Positions 15,375 to 23,694 of a DNA stretch of 39,043 bases are shown here, piece by piece. This DNA comes from WRIS01 sp050945135 (GTDB lineage: Bacteria; Actinomycetota; Coriobacteriia; Coriobacteriales; Eggerthellaceae), in NCBI GenBank assembly GCA_050945135.1, contig JBMNSJ010000017.1:1-39043 (forward strand), written 5' to 3'. The number at the start of each line of letters is the position of its first letter. Position 1 is the first letter of the stretch. A program made the position numbers and the translations under genes. Under the pieces are notes generated by a model. That model was not told the DNA's origin, ran no database searches, and saw only the letters and a list, made by a program, of their open reading frames with translations.

Positions 15375-16207
15375 CAATACTCAGGCTAGACACCCTCAGC
15401 GATTCTCGTCTTGATGCCTATGCTCGCTTGACCGAAATGCAACTTCGCAATCGCCTCGAACCTGAGAAGGGTATATTCATTGCAGAGTCATTTAAGGTGA
15501 TTGCTCGCGCACTCGATGCAGGTCATGTTCCTCAGTCGGTATTGATGGAAGAGAAGTGGCTCAATTCTTCGGCAGAGTTTCTTTCTCGGCTAAGCCCTGA
15601 AGTGCCAGTATTTGTGCTTCCCCGCGCAGAAATCGAGCAGTTAAGTGGATTCACCCTGACACGCGGCATCCTAGCGGCTTTTCCGCGCTTGCCACTTCCC
15701 GAGGCTGAGAAACTGCTGGTAGACGCAAAGCGAGTTGCTGTTCTCGATGGCTTGGTCGATCATACCAATGTGGGTGCACTCTTTCGTTCAGCAGCGGCTC
15801 TCGGTATCGATGCGGTCCTCGTTACGCCAACGTGCTGCGATCCGCTCTATCGTCGCTCTGTTCGCGTTTCGATGGGCACTGTTTTTCAGGTTCCTTGGAC
15901 GCGTATAGGCTCAGACGCAGCTGAGTGGGAAGAAAAAGGCCCGCAAAAGCTCCGTGAGCTAGGATTTACTCCACTTGCATTCGCTTTAACGGATGATGCC
16001 CTTGCTCTCGATGATTCGCGCCTTGGTCAGATAGAACGGATGGCGCTTATTTTCGGCACTGAAGGAGAGGGGCTCAAGCCGCGCATTATTCAAGCATGCG
16101 ATGCAGCGGTAAAGATTCCCATGGAAAACGGCGTCGATTCCCTAAATGTTGCTGCTGCGTCGGCTGTCGCCTTTTGGCAGCTCTGTCGTATAATGAAACC
16201 ATGCTAA
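15371..16207 (+). CDS. TrmH/SpoU-family RNA 2'-O-methyltransferase
   Basis: SPOUT-fold methyltransferase that modifies ribose 2'-OH in rRNA or tRNA using SAM. The three SpoU motifs are clear: N-V-G-A-L-F-R-S-A-A near residue 134, I-F-G-T-E-G-E-G-L near 228, and the knot segment I-P-M-E-N-G-V-D-S-L-N-V-A-A-A near 252. An N-terminal substrate-binding domain (about 1-100) precedes them. Length is 278 aa from ATG 15371; an in-frame ATG at 15365 adds two residues but has AAAG directly against it. The target nucleotide cannot be told from the sequence. Confidence 0.9.
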   Translation: MTILRLDTLSDSRLDAYARLTEMQLRNRLEPEKGIFIAESFKVIARALDAGHVPQSVLMEEKWLNSSAEFLSRLSPEVPVFVLPRAEIEQLSGFTLTRGILAAFPRLPLPEAEKLLVDAKRVAVLDGLVDHTNVGALFRSAAALGIDAVLVTPTCCDPLYRRSVRVSMGTVFQVPWTRIGSDAAEWEEKGPQKLRELGFTPLAFALTDDALALDDSRLGQIERMALIFGTEGEGLKPRIIQACDAAVKIPMENGVDSLNVAAASAVAFWQLCRIMKPC

Positions 16208-16235
16208 GACGATTACGGATATAAAGGAGAACCTT

Positions 16236-16433
16236 ATGAAGGGGTACAGGCTCAACCCAGACGCGGATTACGTCGCAGGAATTATGAAAGGCCTCCAAAA
16301 ACGCGAGGGACACTGTCCTTGTCGTGTGAATATTGACGACACTACCTTATGTCCATGTGACGAATTCGTCTCAGAAGGCATTTGTGCCTGCAATTTGTTT
16401 GTTTCCTTTGATAGTCTTGAGGAGCAAGCGTAA
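16236..16433 (+). CDS. Ferredoxin:thioredoxin reductase catalytic-chain-like Fe-S mini-protein
   Basis: 65 residues with three Cys pairs: C27-P-C29, C39-P-C41 and C50-A-C52. In FTR beta these pairs (CPC, CPC, CHC) hold a [4Fe-4S] cluster and the redox-active disulfide. The spacing CPC-x9-CPC-x8-CxC has the usual last interval, but the first is shorter than the ~16 residues I recall for cyanobacterial FTR. The catalytic His of CHC is Ala. AAAGGAG precedes the ATG. No FTR alpha chain is nearby. It probably carries an Fe-S cluster, but its redox role is uncertain. Confidence 0.8.
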   Translation: MKGYRLNPDADYVAGIMKGLQKREGHCPCRVNIDDTTLCPCDEFVSEGICACNLFVSFDSLEEQA

Positions 16434-16460
16434 TACGTGCTACCTAGGAGAGCTTAATAC

Positions 16461-17792
16461 ATGTCAACCGCAGTGAGTTTATTGCTCGTTTGCTTCTTTC
16501 TTTTGATGAACGCCTTTTTTGTTGTCGCTGAATTTGCGATGGTTCGCGTCCGAAAATCCCAAATAGATTTAGCTGTTGAAGAGGGAAAATCAGGAGCCAT
16601 CAACGCGCAAAAGATTGCTGAAAATGTTAACGCCTATCTTTCTGCTTGTCAGCTTGGCATCACCTTGGCTTCTCTTGCTCTTGGCTGGTTAGGCGAACCT
16701 GCGGTATCAGCCCTTATTCATCCTTTCTTCGATTTGTTTGGACTTCCCGATGCGGTAGTCTCAGCAATCGCAATCGCGCTGGGCTTCATTATTATCACAG
16801 CTTTGCATATTGTGGTGGGCGAGCTTATCCCCAAGTCACTTGCAATATTTAGTACAGAGCGTTATGCACTGGCAACCGCCACTCTACTCTCGGCCTTTTA
16901 TAAAATTACCTACCCCATAATGTGGCTTTTTAACTCCATTACCAACGGCGTAATGAAGCTGTTAGGCCATGATGTCACCAAAGAACATGAGGCGTACACC
17001 GATGAAGAGCTGCGTCGACTCATCGAAGAGAGTGCAGAGAGCGGATATGTCGATCGTGATCAAAGCGAGTACGTGAGCAATATCTTTGATTTAGGAGATA
17101 AAGACGCCGAAGCTATCATGACTCCTCGAACTGAGCTTATCTGTCTTGACCTGGAAGATTCGCTCGAGGACAACATCACAACCATTCGTCAATACAAATA
17201 CACACGTTATCCTGTGATGCAGGGGAACAAAGATATCATCGTTGGTTTTATCCACATCAAGGATTTATACAGCTTGCCTGCAGGGGCTTCTATGGAAGAC
17301 CTCAACATTCGTACGATGCAGGTTGTCCCAAGTAGTTTGTCGGTGGCAAAACTCTTGCAAACACTTCAGGAGAACCATACGAAGATTACGGTGGTCATCG
17401 ATGAGCATGGAGGAACTGCTGGCATCGTTACTATGAGTGATGTCATGGACGAAATTGTTGGTCGCTTCGACGATGAGTATGTACATGAGAGCCAGGAAAT
17501 CAGAGAGATAGAGCCAGGTCGCTATCGTATTCTCGGGTCTTTACCTATCGATGATTTGTACGAACTTATGGGATTTGAATTGCCGCAGACCGGATTCGAA
17601 ACAGCCGGTGGATTAATCTTTGATCTTTTTGGGCGCATCCCTGAAGAAGGAGATACTACGGTAGCCGAGCATGAGGGAAATAAAGTTTTTTTCACTATCG
17701 AAAAAATGGACGGGCATCGTGTGCACGCAATTGAAATGGTCATTGAGTCGGCAAAAGATGAGCCGCAAGTCGAAGGTGAAGAGACGTCTTAA
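16461..17792 (+). CDS. CNNM/CorC-family (hemolysin C-like) membrane protein with CBS domains
   Basis: 443 aa integral membrane protein of the CNNM/HlyC-CorC group, linked to magnesium or other cation transport. The DUF21 membrane domain with four hydrophobic segments covers about 1-190 (N-A-F-F-V-V-A-E-F-A near the start, G-E-L-I-P-K-S-L-A near 126). Two CBS domains cover about 210-335 (M-T-P-R-T-E, and V-V-I-D-E-H-G-G-T-A-G-I-V-T). The C-terminal CorC/HlyC domain covers about 345-430 (G-x-x-x-x-D-D-L and the ETAGGLIFDLFGRIPEEGD region). AGGAG precedes ATG 16461. Confidence 0.93.
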   Translation: MSTAVSLLLVCFFLLMNAFFVVAEFAMVRVRKSQIDLAVEEGKSGAINAQKIAENVNAYLSACQLGITLASLALGWLGEPAVSALIHPFFDLFGLPDAVVSAIAIALGFIIITALHIVVGELIPKSLAIFSTERYALATATLLSAFYKITYPIMWLFNSITNGVMKLLGHDVTKEHEAYTDEELRRLIEESAESGYVDRDQSEYVSNIFDLGDKDAEAIMTPRTELICLDLEDSLEDNITTIRQYKYTRYPVMQGNKDIIVGFIHIKDLYSLPAGASMEDLNIRTMQVVPSSLSVAKLLQTLQENHTKITVVIDEHGGTAGIVTMSDVMDEIVGRFDDEYVHESQEIREIEPGRYRILGSLPIDDLYELMGFELPQTGFETAGGLIFDLFGRIPEEGDTTVAEHEGNKVFFTIEKMDGHRVHAIEMVIESAKDEPQVEGEETS

Positions 17793-17815
17793 TAACCTTG
17801 ATGTCCGTAGGTGAA

Positions 17816-18396
17816 TCAGTCTAGAGCAGCTCGACGTTTATCTCTCTCGATTAAGAAGAGTGAGAAAGCAAGTGAGAGCGAGCAGATAACGCAGAGCAGA
17901 CGCAAAGCCCCCAACACTCCTTCCTCGGCAACAATGATATCTCCAAACAGATAAAACAGTGCAGATAGAAGCGCAAAGCTAGCAGATAAACAGGCAGTAT
18001 AGTAAGCATCTGCATATTTACGCAGTTCCTTGAAGAGCACGATGCAACAGGTAATCACAAAAACAAAAACAAGTAAAAACATTACTGCGTTGCTGAGTAA
18101 ATCATGCTCTGAGAAATCAAAGCCAGTAATTTCGGCAGCGTAGTAATAGAGAAAAGTAAAGTCGACGAGGCAACAATCATGCACACATTAAAGAAGATGC
18201 CCGACCTTTCTTTCTTAGGAGATTGGGCGAGCGCATGGGCGATACCAATAAATCCCCCAAGAGCAAAGAAGGTCCCGAGGAAGTAGAGCCCCAGTTTAAG
18301 CAGAGTAATGTCGATGATATGTGAAAAGACAAAGCAGAGCACCGCGAAAATCAAAGCGCTCAGAGGTGCACGGAATGGGTGTAACGATGTGCGCAC
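17816..18396 (-). pseudogene. Frameshifted multi-pass membrane protein of unknown family
   Basis: Two overlapping reading frames on the minus strand make sense only when joined. The first runs from GTG at 18396 (with AGGA 8 bases upstream) through MRTSLHPFRAPLS and three hydrophobic segments to ASSTLLF. The second resumes at YYYAAEITGF and carries three or four more hydrophobic segments to the end at 17816. The break lies near 18148-18152, beside a T-run on the coding strand, and fits a one-base deletion. The restored protein would be about 192 aa with six or seven membrane segments. There is no recognisable slippery heptamer. It could be a true pseudogene or a sequencing error. A TATACT box on the minus strand lies upstream near 18430. 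Confidence 0.6.
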
Positions 18397-18470
18397 GCTA
18401 AATTTCCTTTCAATAATACCTTTTGCAAGTATAGCGCAGGGTTTCTGGGCGCAATAACGGTGTTTCGCGC

Positions 18471-18489
18471 GTGTTTTATGACAAAACAC
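18471..18489. repeat. 7-bp inverted repeat GTGTTTT-N5-AAAACAC
   Basis: Perfect arms at 18471-18477 and 18483-18489 around ATGAC, upstream of the minus-strand membrane-protein gene. It could be an operator or a small hairpin. Confidence 0.4.
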
Positions 18490-18502
18490 CGCTAATCGAG
18501 TG

Positions 18503-18519
18503 AAGAATGCTGCATTCTT
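18503..18519. promoter_or_regulatory. 17-nt perfect palindrome, candidate operator
   Basis: AAGAATGC-T-GCATTCTT, 8-bp arms around one base. It lies 14 bases before a TAAAAT hexamer (18533-18538) that could be the -10 of the structured RNA downstream. It does not match LexA or other operators I know. Confidence 0.45.
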
Positions 18520-18539
18520 ACACAGAAGTCGCTAAAATG

Positions 18540-18710
18540 GAGACACCGCATTTAGTGCGGCTGATGGCGTTGTCCTTTTGCCTCATTCCTTTGGGCTGGG
18601 ATACGAAGCCATCTTCTGGGAGCCTGTAGTGTTACGGATTATGCGATCCTACACCACCCCTAGGCATAATTCTTCTCTGCAGGCATCCCAGTCCCTTTGT
18701 TTCTGTTTAT
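18540..18710 (+). ncRNA. Candidate structured RNA of about 170 nt with two alternative folds
   Basis: No coding frame here, but dense pairing. P1: CCGCA/TGCGG (18546-18561). P2: GATGGC with GCCATC (18563-18568 with 18608-18613), enclosing ATTCC/GGGAT. P3: CTGGGAGCCTG (18616-18626) with CAGGC-A-TCCCAG (18680-18691), 11 bp around one bulged A. P3 encloses a hairpin built from GTGT/ACAC and GGAT/ATCC. A U-rich run follows (18696-18710). A competing pairing joins GGGCTGGGAT (18593-18602) to ATCCCAGTCCC (18685-18695), using the same 3' segment. 6S RNA or another known RNA family is possible; I cannot assign it. Strand is inferred from the U-rich 3' side. Confidence 0.5.
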
Positions 18711-19002
18711 TGTCGCTTGCCTTTTGATTCGAGCCCCTAATACCGGTTTCTGTCATCGTTTGCCTGAAATGGTAAATGCTAGAGGTTCCCTTAATCTGCG
18801 AAAAGGAATCCTAAAAAAGCTTTCAGTATAAAGTCTTCTGGCATGTTTCAAGAATGCAAAATCTGCCTGACGATTGCGTGTTCTTCTAGCTTAGCCCTCA
18901 GAAGCGACTATACTTTCACTGTGAAATAAGTTTAAGATTCATTCGTGCGATGCACACGCACAATAATGCGATTAGCTAAGGTGTCGACAAGAGAGGGATC
19001 AC
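18711..19002 (+). other. Gene-free leader region of murT
   Basis: From about 18711 to 18900 I see nothing definite. A TATACT box at 18909-18914 is followed by the palindrome listed separately. The remaining 76 nt up to ATG 19003 would be the murT leader, with GAGAGGG as the ribosome-binding site. Confidence 0.4.
18909..18926 (+). promoter_or_regulatory. murT promoter -10 with adjoining 13-nt palindrome
   Basis: TATACT (18909-18914) runs straight into TTTCAC-T-GTGAAA (18914-18926). A repressor on this palindrome would cover the transcription start, about 18921. The palindrome is exact but short, and no convincing -35 is seen. Confidence 0.4.
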
Positions 19003-20358
19003 ATGGGTTTGCGGCTTATAGGAGCAAAGGGCGTCAGTGCGGTGAGCACCTGGGCTCTCAAGAATGTCTTTCGACGGCCTGCTGCGAATTTTCCAGGGAA
19101 GATTGCTCTCTATATAGATCCACTCGTCATATCGGATTTAGCCTCAAAGCTTGAAAAGGGCTCAATCGTGGTGTGCGGGACCAACGGCAAAACTACCGTG
19201 AATAATCTTTTGGCTGATGTAATAGAAGCATCTGGCATGAAAGTTGTTTGTAACCGAACTGGCGCGAACCTCGACTCGGGGGTGGCCACAGCGCTTTTAC
19301 ATGCGCAAAAAAGTGATTGGGGCTGCTTTGAATGCGACGAGATGTGGGTTGGAAAAGTTTTACCAAAGCTCGAAGCCGACTACCTATTGCTCCTAAACTT
19401 GTTCCGTGATCAGCTCGATCGCGTGGGAGAAATCCAAGTGGTGCAGAATAGTATTATTGCAGCTTGTAAGGCTTCGCCAAAAACATGCGTGGTTTACAAC
19501 GCTGATGATCCCTTATGTGCGTCTATTGCTGAAGCAGTACCCAATAAAAGTATCGCCTTTGGAATAGGGGAAGCACTCTCTTTTGAGCAGAATAATGTTA
19601 TTGATGCGCAAATGTGTCAAAAATGCTCAAGCATGCTCGAGTACAACTATCGTCATTACGATCAGTTAGGTGACTATCGGTGCTCAAGCTGCGGATTTAC
19701 TCGACCAGAGCTGGATTATGCAGCACGTGAGCTTGTTTTGGGCGCAAGCGGGCTTGGTTTTGACCTCATGCATGAGAAGGCAAAGCTATTTCGTGTAGAG
19801 GCAAGCTATAGCGGAGCATATATGATTTACAATTTGTTAGCCGTAGCAGCTATGTCGCACACAGTTGCTTGTTCTGCAGAAGCTTTTCAAAAGGCATTGA
19901 CTGCCTTTAATCCCCAAAACGGACGCTTAGAATATTTTGAGATTGCTGGGCACAAAACTCTTCTCAACCTTGCAAAGAACCCAACTGGTTTCAATCAGAA
20001 TATCGATCTTATAACCCAGGATAAAGGGCCTTTAGTGGCGGCGTTCTACGTGAACGACAAAGAGGGAGATGGACGGGATGTTTCGTGGTTGTGGGACATC
20101 GATTTTGAGGTTCTAGCCTCTCATTCTGATATCGAGGTGCATGCGGGCGGTGCACGCAAAAATGATGTTCAGCTCCGTCTGAAGTACGCAGGAATTAATG
20201 CGAAGCTCATCGACCATGCTAGTGAAGTATTTCCATCAAGTGGTGCAAGGGGTTCTGACTTGCCTAATCGCAACTATTATTTCATAGCAAACTACACAGC
20301 CCTACCTCCTGTGCGCGCTGAGTTGTGTCAGTTGGCAGCAGAGAGAGGAGAAGATTGA
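19003..20358 (+). CDS. murT: MurT, Mur-ligase subunit of the lipid II isoglutaminyl synthase
   Basis: With GatD it converts the D-glutamate of lipid II to D-isoglutamine, using ATP and glutamine-derived ammonia. 451 aa. The ATP loop C-G-T-N-G-K-T-T lies at 58-65. A zinc-ribbon insert with Cys205, 208, 227 and 230 is characteristic of MurT among Mur ligases. The C-terminal domain has K-N-P-T-G-F-N and NDKEGDGRDVSWLWDID; an Asp in this type of motif is reported to complete the GatD catalytic triad in S. aureus. It precedes gatD by one base and the two are translationally coupled. Confidence 0.96.
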   Translation: MGLRLIGAKGVSAVSTWALKNVFRRPAANFPGKIALYIDPLVISDLASKLEKGSIVVCGTNGKTTVNNLLADVIEASGMKVVCNRTGANLDSGVATALLHAQKSDWGCFECDEMWVGKVLPKLEADYLLLLNLFRDQLDRVGEIQVVQNSIIAACKASPKTCVVYNADDPLCASIAEAVPNKSIAFGIGEALSFEQNNVIDAQMCQKCSSMLEYNYRHYDQLGDYRCSSCGFTRPELDYAARELVLGASGLGFDLMHEKAKLFRVEASYSGAYMIYNLLAVAAMSHTVACSAEAFQKALTAFNPQNGRLEYFEIAGHKTLLNLAKNPTGFNQNIDLITQDKGPLVAAFYVNDKEGDGRDVSWLWDIDFEVLASHSDIEVHAGGARKNDVQLRLKYAGINAKLIDHASEVFPSSGARGSDLPNRNYYFIANYTALPPVRAELCQLAAERGED

Positions 20359-20359
20359 T

Positions 20360-21112
20360 ATGAGGGCTCTAAGAATCGTCCATCTTTTTCCTGACTTGCT
20401 CAATCTCTATGGAGATGGTGGAAACGTCCGCTGTCTGCAAAAGCGCTGTGAGTGGCGAAAAATACCTGTTCAGGTTGAAGAAGTTCACTACGGAGGGTCA
20501 ATCGACCTACGCGAGGTTGACCTCGTATTTTTTGGTGGAGGCCCCGATCGTGAGCAAAGACTTGCTACAGAACAGCTTCTTCTCATGAAAGAAGCGCTCT
20601 CAGACTACATTGAAGACGAAGGCGTCCTTCTGGCAATTTGCGGAGGATATCAAATCCTTGGTAAAGAATGGGTTGTGGGTGATGAAGGCATCAAAGGATT
20701 GTCCTTACTAGATATTACTACCAAGCGGCCCACCGAAGGGAAAGAGCGCCTGATTGGTGACATAGTGATTTCATCAGATGTATGCACGCGTCACATCATA
20801 GGGTATGAGAATCATGCGGGACGTACCTTGCTCGGAGGAAGCTGTAAGCCTTTTGGAAGAGTGGTCGGCTCGGCTGGTTTTGGTAACAACGGGGAAGATA
20901 GAACGGAAGGCATCATATACAAGCATGTTGTCGGAAGCTATCTACATGGGCCTCTTTTGGCGAAGAATCCTGAGGTCAGCGATTTGTTGCTGCAATGGGT
21001 TTTTGATCGACGCGAGAAAAAAGGCGACGAGCCATTCAAACTAGTTGCTCTTGACGATACGATTGAAAACGAAGCTGCAGACCATATGTTTAATCGCTTG
21101 GGTGTTCACTAG
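20360..21112 (+). CDS. gatD: GatD, glutamine amidotransferase subunit of lipid II isoglutaminyl synthase
   Basis: CobB/CobQ-like class I glutaminase that feeds ammonia to MurT. 250 aa. It has the N-terminal H-L-F-P-D-L-L-N-L-Y-G-D-G-G-N signature, F-F-G-G-G-P-D, nucleophile Cys94 in A-I-C-G-G-Y-Q, and His196 in G-S-Y-L-H-G-P-L-L. The ATG sits 1 nt after the murT stop with GAGAGGAG inside murT. The pair acts at the inner membrane face on lipid II. Confidence 0.96.
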   Translation: MRALRIVHLFPDLLNLYGDGGNVRCLQKRCEWRKIPVQVEEVHYGGSIDLREVDLVFFGGGPDREQRLATEQLLLMKEALSDYIEDEGVLLAICGGYQILGKEWVVGDEGIKGLSLLDITTKRPTEGKERLIGDIVISSDVCTRHIIGYENHAGRTLLGGSCKPFGRVVGSAGFGNNGEDRTEGIIYKHVVGSYLHGPLLAKNPEVSDLLLQWVFDRREKKGDEPFKLVALDDTIENEAADHMFNRLGVH

Positions 21113-21229
21113 TTCTATTTGTGGTTATCAGGTATAACAAGTAGCATCACAAGATAGCCGTATGGCGTTTACCTGAAAATGGGTCCATAGTGCTTGATTC
21201 TTGGTGGAGACCTCATTCATAATGTCCGA

Positions 21230-22741
21230 ATGGCTGCCAATAGACCATACAGACGGCGCTCTCGAAACGATGTTCAGTCGGGTAATCGTAGACAAGAGCG
21301 AAGCCGCAACTCAGAAGAGCAAAATTCAACGCTCAGGCACGACGCGTTTGATCCGTCGAATTATACGACGAAGGATCAGCGCGATTCCTACGTTGGCTCA
21401 TATTCTCGTCGTACATCTCAATCCGAATACACCCAGAAGCGTAAGAAAAAATCACGCAATAAAACTGTGATGATTGTTCTCGCGGTTGTTTTGGTGGTCG
21501 TTCTCGGCGGGGCAGGTGCTGCGTTTGCCTACGTTAATACCATTTCCGGAAACCTTTCTGAAGGTCTCGATTCGGATTTGCAGGACGTATTGGTTAAGAC
21601 TGATTTAGCCAACGAGCCATTTTATATGCTCTTGATGGGCACCGATGGCTCTGCAGAACGGGCAGAGTCTGAAGAGTTCGGTGGTGATGCTTTCCGCTCA
21701 GACTCTATCATCCTCGCTCGAATTGATCCGGTTGATAAAAAGGTTACCCTTATTTCTCTGCATAGAGATTTGTCTGTCGACCTTGGAGAATACGGCGTAA
21801 ATAAACTAAATTCGGCGCACTTTTTCGGAGGTGCTTCCCTTACTGTTGAAACGGTGAGTGAGCTCGCGGGTGTTCCCATATCGCATTATGCAGAAATCAA
21901 CTTTGATGGATTTAAGGGAGTAGTAGATGCGCTTGGTGGCATCGAGGTTGAGGTCCCTATGGAGATTGACGACCCTGATGCAGGGGGATATCTTGCACCG
22001 GGTTTGCAGACGCTCAACGGAGATCAGGCGCTTATTCTGTGTCGCGCTCGGCATGCCTATGACGAAATGGGAGATGGCGATTCGTTCCGGGCAGCCAATC
22101 AGCGACTCGTGCTTTCAGCAATCGCAAAAAAGATACTTTCCTCAGATGTTGCAACTATGGCAACAACGGTCAGCGCTTTGAGCGAATACGTTACTACAGA
22201 TTTGGGAGTTACCGATATTATCGGTCTTGCACAGGCGATGCAGGGGCTTGATACATCGACAAGTATGTATACAGCAATGACTCCAACCACCTCGCAATAT
22301 ATTGGCGGCGTTTGGTATGAAATTCTGAACACGACCGAGTGGAAAAAGATGATGGAGCGCGTAGACCAAAGATTGCCTCCTACAGAAGAAGATATTATCG
22401 ACGAAGCTTCAGGCACCGTTTTAGCAACTACGGGAAGCGGAGATGCTGCTTCGGGTCAGAGCAAAAGCGGTGGCTCGGTGGTTGTGAAAAACGGCAGTGG
22501 TTTAACCGGTGTTGCAACCGAGGCGGGCAATATGCTGAAGAAGGCGGGCTATACAATCGAGACAGGCAATGCCGATTCGTTTGAGTATGCCGAAACGCTT
22601 GTAATCTACGATAATGCAAGCCAAGCTGATCAAGCCCAAGAAATGGTCACCACCTTAGGCGTGGGTAAGGTGGTTCAAAACGATGGCAGCTATAGTTACA
22701 CGGACGATTTTCTGGTGATAATTGGCCAAGATTGGTACTAG
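21230..22741 (+). CDS. LytR-CpsA-Psr (LCP) family cell-wall glycopolymer transferase
   Basis: Membrane-anchored enzyme that attaches polyprenyl-linked glycopolymers to peptidoglycan. Numbering is from ATG 21230 (503 aa). A very basic Ser/Arg/Asn-rich cytoplasmic region (1-80) is followed by one membrane helix (about 81-104). The LCP catalytic domain (about 130-330) has LLMGTD, R-S-D-S-I-I-L-A-R-I-D, H-R-D-L, the G-G-I-E-V segment and L-C-R-A-R. After a Ser/Gly linker comes a LytR_C domain (about 415-500). The start is uncertain: TTG 21194 is in frame but neither start has a good RBS. It follows murT-gatD, giving a cell-envelope block. Confidence 0.9.
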   Translation: MAANRPYRRRSRNDVQSGNRRQERSRNSEEQNSTLRHDAFDPSNYTTKDQRDSYVGSYSRRTSQSEYTQKRKKKSRNKTVMIVLAVVLVVVLGGAGAAFAYVNTISGNLSEGLDSDLQDVLVKTDLANEPFYMLLMGTDGSAERAESEEFGGDAFRSDSIILARIDPVDKKVTLISLHRDLSVDLGEYGVNKLNSAHFFGGASLTVETVSELAGVPISHYAEINFDGFKGVVDALGGIEVEVPMEIDDPDAGGYLAPGLQTLNGDQALILCRARHAYDEMGDGDSFRAANQRLVLSAIAKKILSSDVATMATTVSALSEYVTTDLGVTDIIGLAQAMQGLDTSTSMYTAMTPTTSQYIGGVWYEILNTTEWKKMMERVDQRLPPTEEDIIDEASGTVLATTGSGDAASGQSKSGGSVVVKNGSGLTGVATEAGNMLKKAGYTIETGNADSFEYAETLVIYDNASQADQAQEMVTTLGVGKVVQNDGSYSYTDDFLVIIGQDWY

Positions 22742-22849
22742 CTGTCTTCGGTATAGTTTTGCACGGTGGCTTGTAAATTCCTTGCATGTGCAGCTATGTA
22801 CTTTTGGTTATCACCTTCTAGTTTTTAAACTGCTGAGAGTCACTTCGAT

Positions 22850-22855
22850 TATACT
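22850..22855 (+). promoter_or_regulatory. Probable -10 of the SRP RNA
   Basis: TATACT places the transcription start near 22862, shortly before the first paired base of the RNA at 22874. The best -35 (TTAAAC, 22825-22830) is 19 bases away. Confidence 0.35.
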
Positions 22856-22873
22856 GATGAAGTTCAGTGCTTA

Positions 22874-22980
22874 AGTATCTCGAATGGGCCGGGGCGGCGC
22901 CAAGTTCTGAACCTGGTCAGGTCCGGGAGGAAGCAGCCATAAAGGACCGCTGACGAGCGCCCCTGCCTATTCGGGATACT
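22874..22980 (+). ncRNA. ffs: SRP RNA (4.5S type, small bacterial form)
   Basis: The universal domain IV core is present: GGTCAGGTCC (22915-22924), then GGGAGGAAGCAGCC (22924-22937), which bind Ffh. The ends pair as expected: AGTATC-T-CGAAT (22874-22885) with ATTCG-G-GATACT (22969-22980), then GGGGCG with CGCCCC closer in. Length about 107 nt and no Alu domain. It works with Ffh and FtsY in co-translational targeting of membrane proteins. Placement just upstream of the dnaX-ebfC-recR block matches many Gram-positive genomes. Confidence 0.97.
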
Positions 22981-23014
22981 CGCATGTAAGGACACGAGCA
23001 CTCGAAAGGCCTAC

Positions 23015-23686
23015 ATGGAGATCATCCAATTTTTTATCGAACTACTTCAAGATCCTCGTACCTTTATCGCTGATTGGATTGTGACCTTAGGTCCTGTTTG
23101 GGCCTATACGCCGCTGGCCCTCATCATCTTTTGTGAGACGGGCTTAGTGGTCACACCTTTTCTTCCCGGCGATTCGCTCCTTTTTGCAGCAGGAGTATTT
23201 TGTGCTGAGGGGGGTGGACTTAACGTTGTTGTTTCCTTGTTGCTGTTTTCTGCGGCGGCAATTCTTGGCAATACTTCAAACTATTGGATTGGCCGCGGCT
23301 TCGGTCATGCCATCATTGATTCCGGCAGAGTCAAGTCGCTTACACCTGAGCGCATCGAGAAGGTTCACGGCTTTTTCGAGAAGTGGGGAGCACTCGCAGT
23401 TGTTATCACGCGCTTCTTCCCGATAATCAGGACCTTTGCTCCTTTTATCGCGGGAACTTCGCGAATGAACTTCGCAAAATTTACGGTGTTTAATGCCTTG
23501 GGTGGTATCCTGTGGGTAAGTATTTTTGTGCTACTAGGTTACTTTTTCGGAGGCATTCCCTTCGTACAAGAGCATTTTGAACTGATTATCATCGCCATTG
23601 TGGCCGTGTCCTTCGCGCCAACTGTCATTGGCTTAATCAAGGCTAAGTTTGGCGGCAAAAAGGATAAGACAGAAGAAAGCGCATAG
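23015..23686 (+). CDS. DedA-family membrane protein
   Basis: 223 aa, multi-pass DedA/SNARE-associated family; members include undecaprenyl-phosphate recyclers and proton-coupled transporters. Motifs seen: F-C-E-T-G-L-V-V-T-P-F-L-P-G-D near 40-54 (membrane-embedded Glu), G-N-T-S-N-Y-W-I-G-R-G near 86-96, and R-F-F-P-I-I-R-T-F-A-P-F-I-A-G near 132-146 with the essential Arg residues. A basic tail ends the protein. GAAAGG precedes the ATG. It lies between the SRP RNA and dnaX. Confidence 0.94.
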   Translation: MEIIQFFIELLQDPRTFIADWIVTLGPVWAYTPLALIIFCETGLVVTPFLPGDSLLFAAGVFCAEGGGLNVVVSLLLFSAAAILGNTSNYWIGRGFGHAIIDSGRVKSLTPERIEKVHGFFEKWGALAVVITRFFPIIRTFAPFIAGTSRMNFAKFTVFNALGGILWVSIFVLLGYFFGGIPFVQEHFELIIIAIVAVSFAPTVIGLIKAKFGGKKDKTEESA

Positions 23687-23694
23687 GTGATTTT

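Noticed and set aside
18720..18750. T-arm-like GATTCGAGCCCC, possible tRNA
   Set aside because: No matching T-stem, anticodon arm or acceptor stem.
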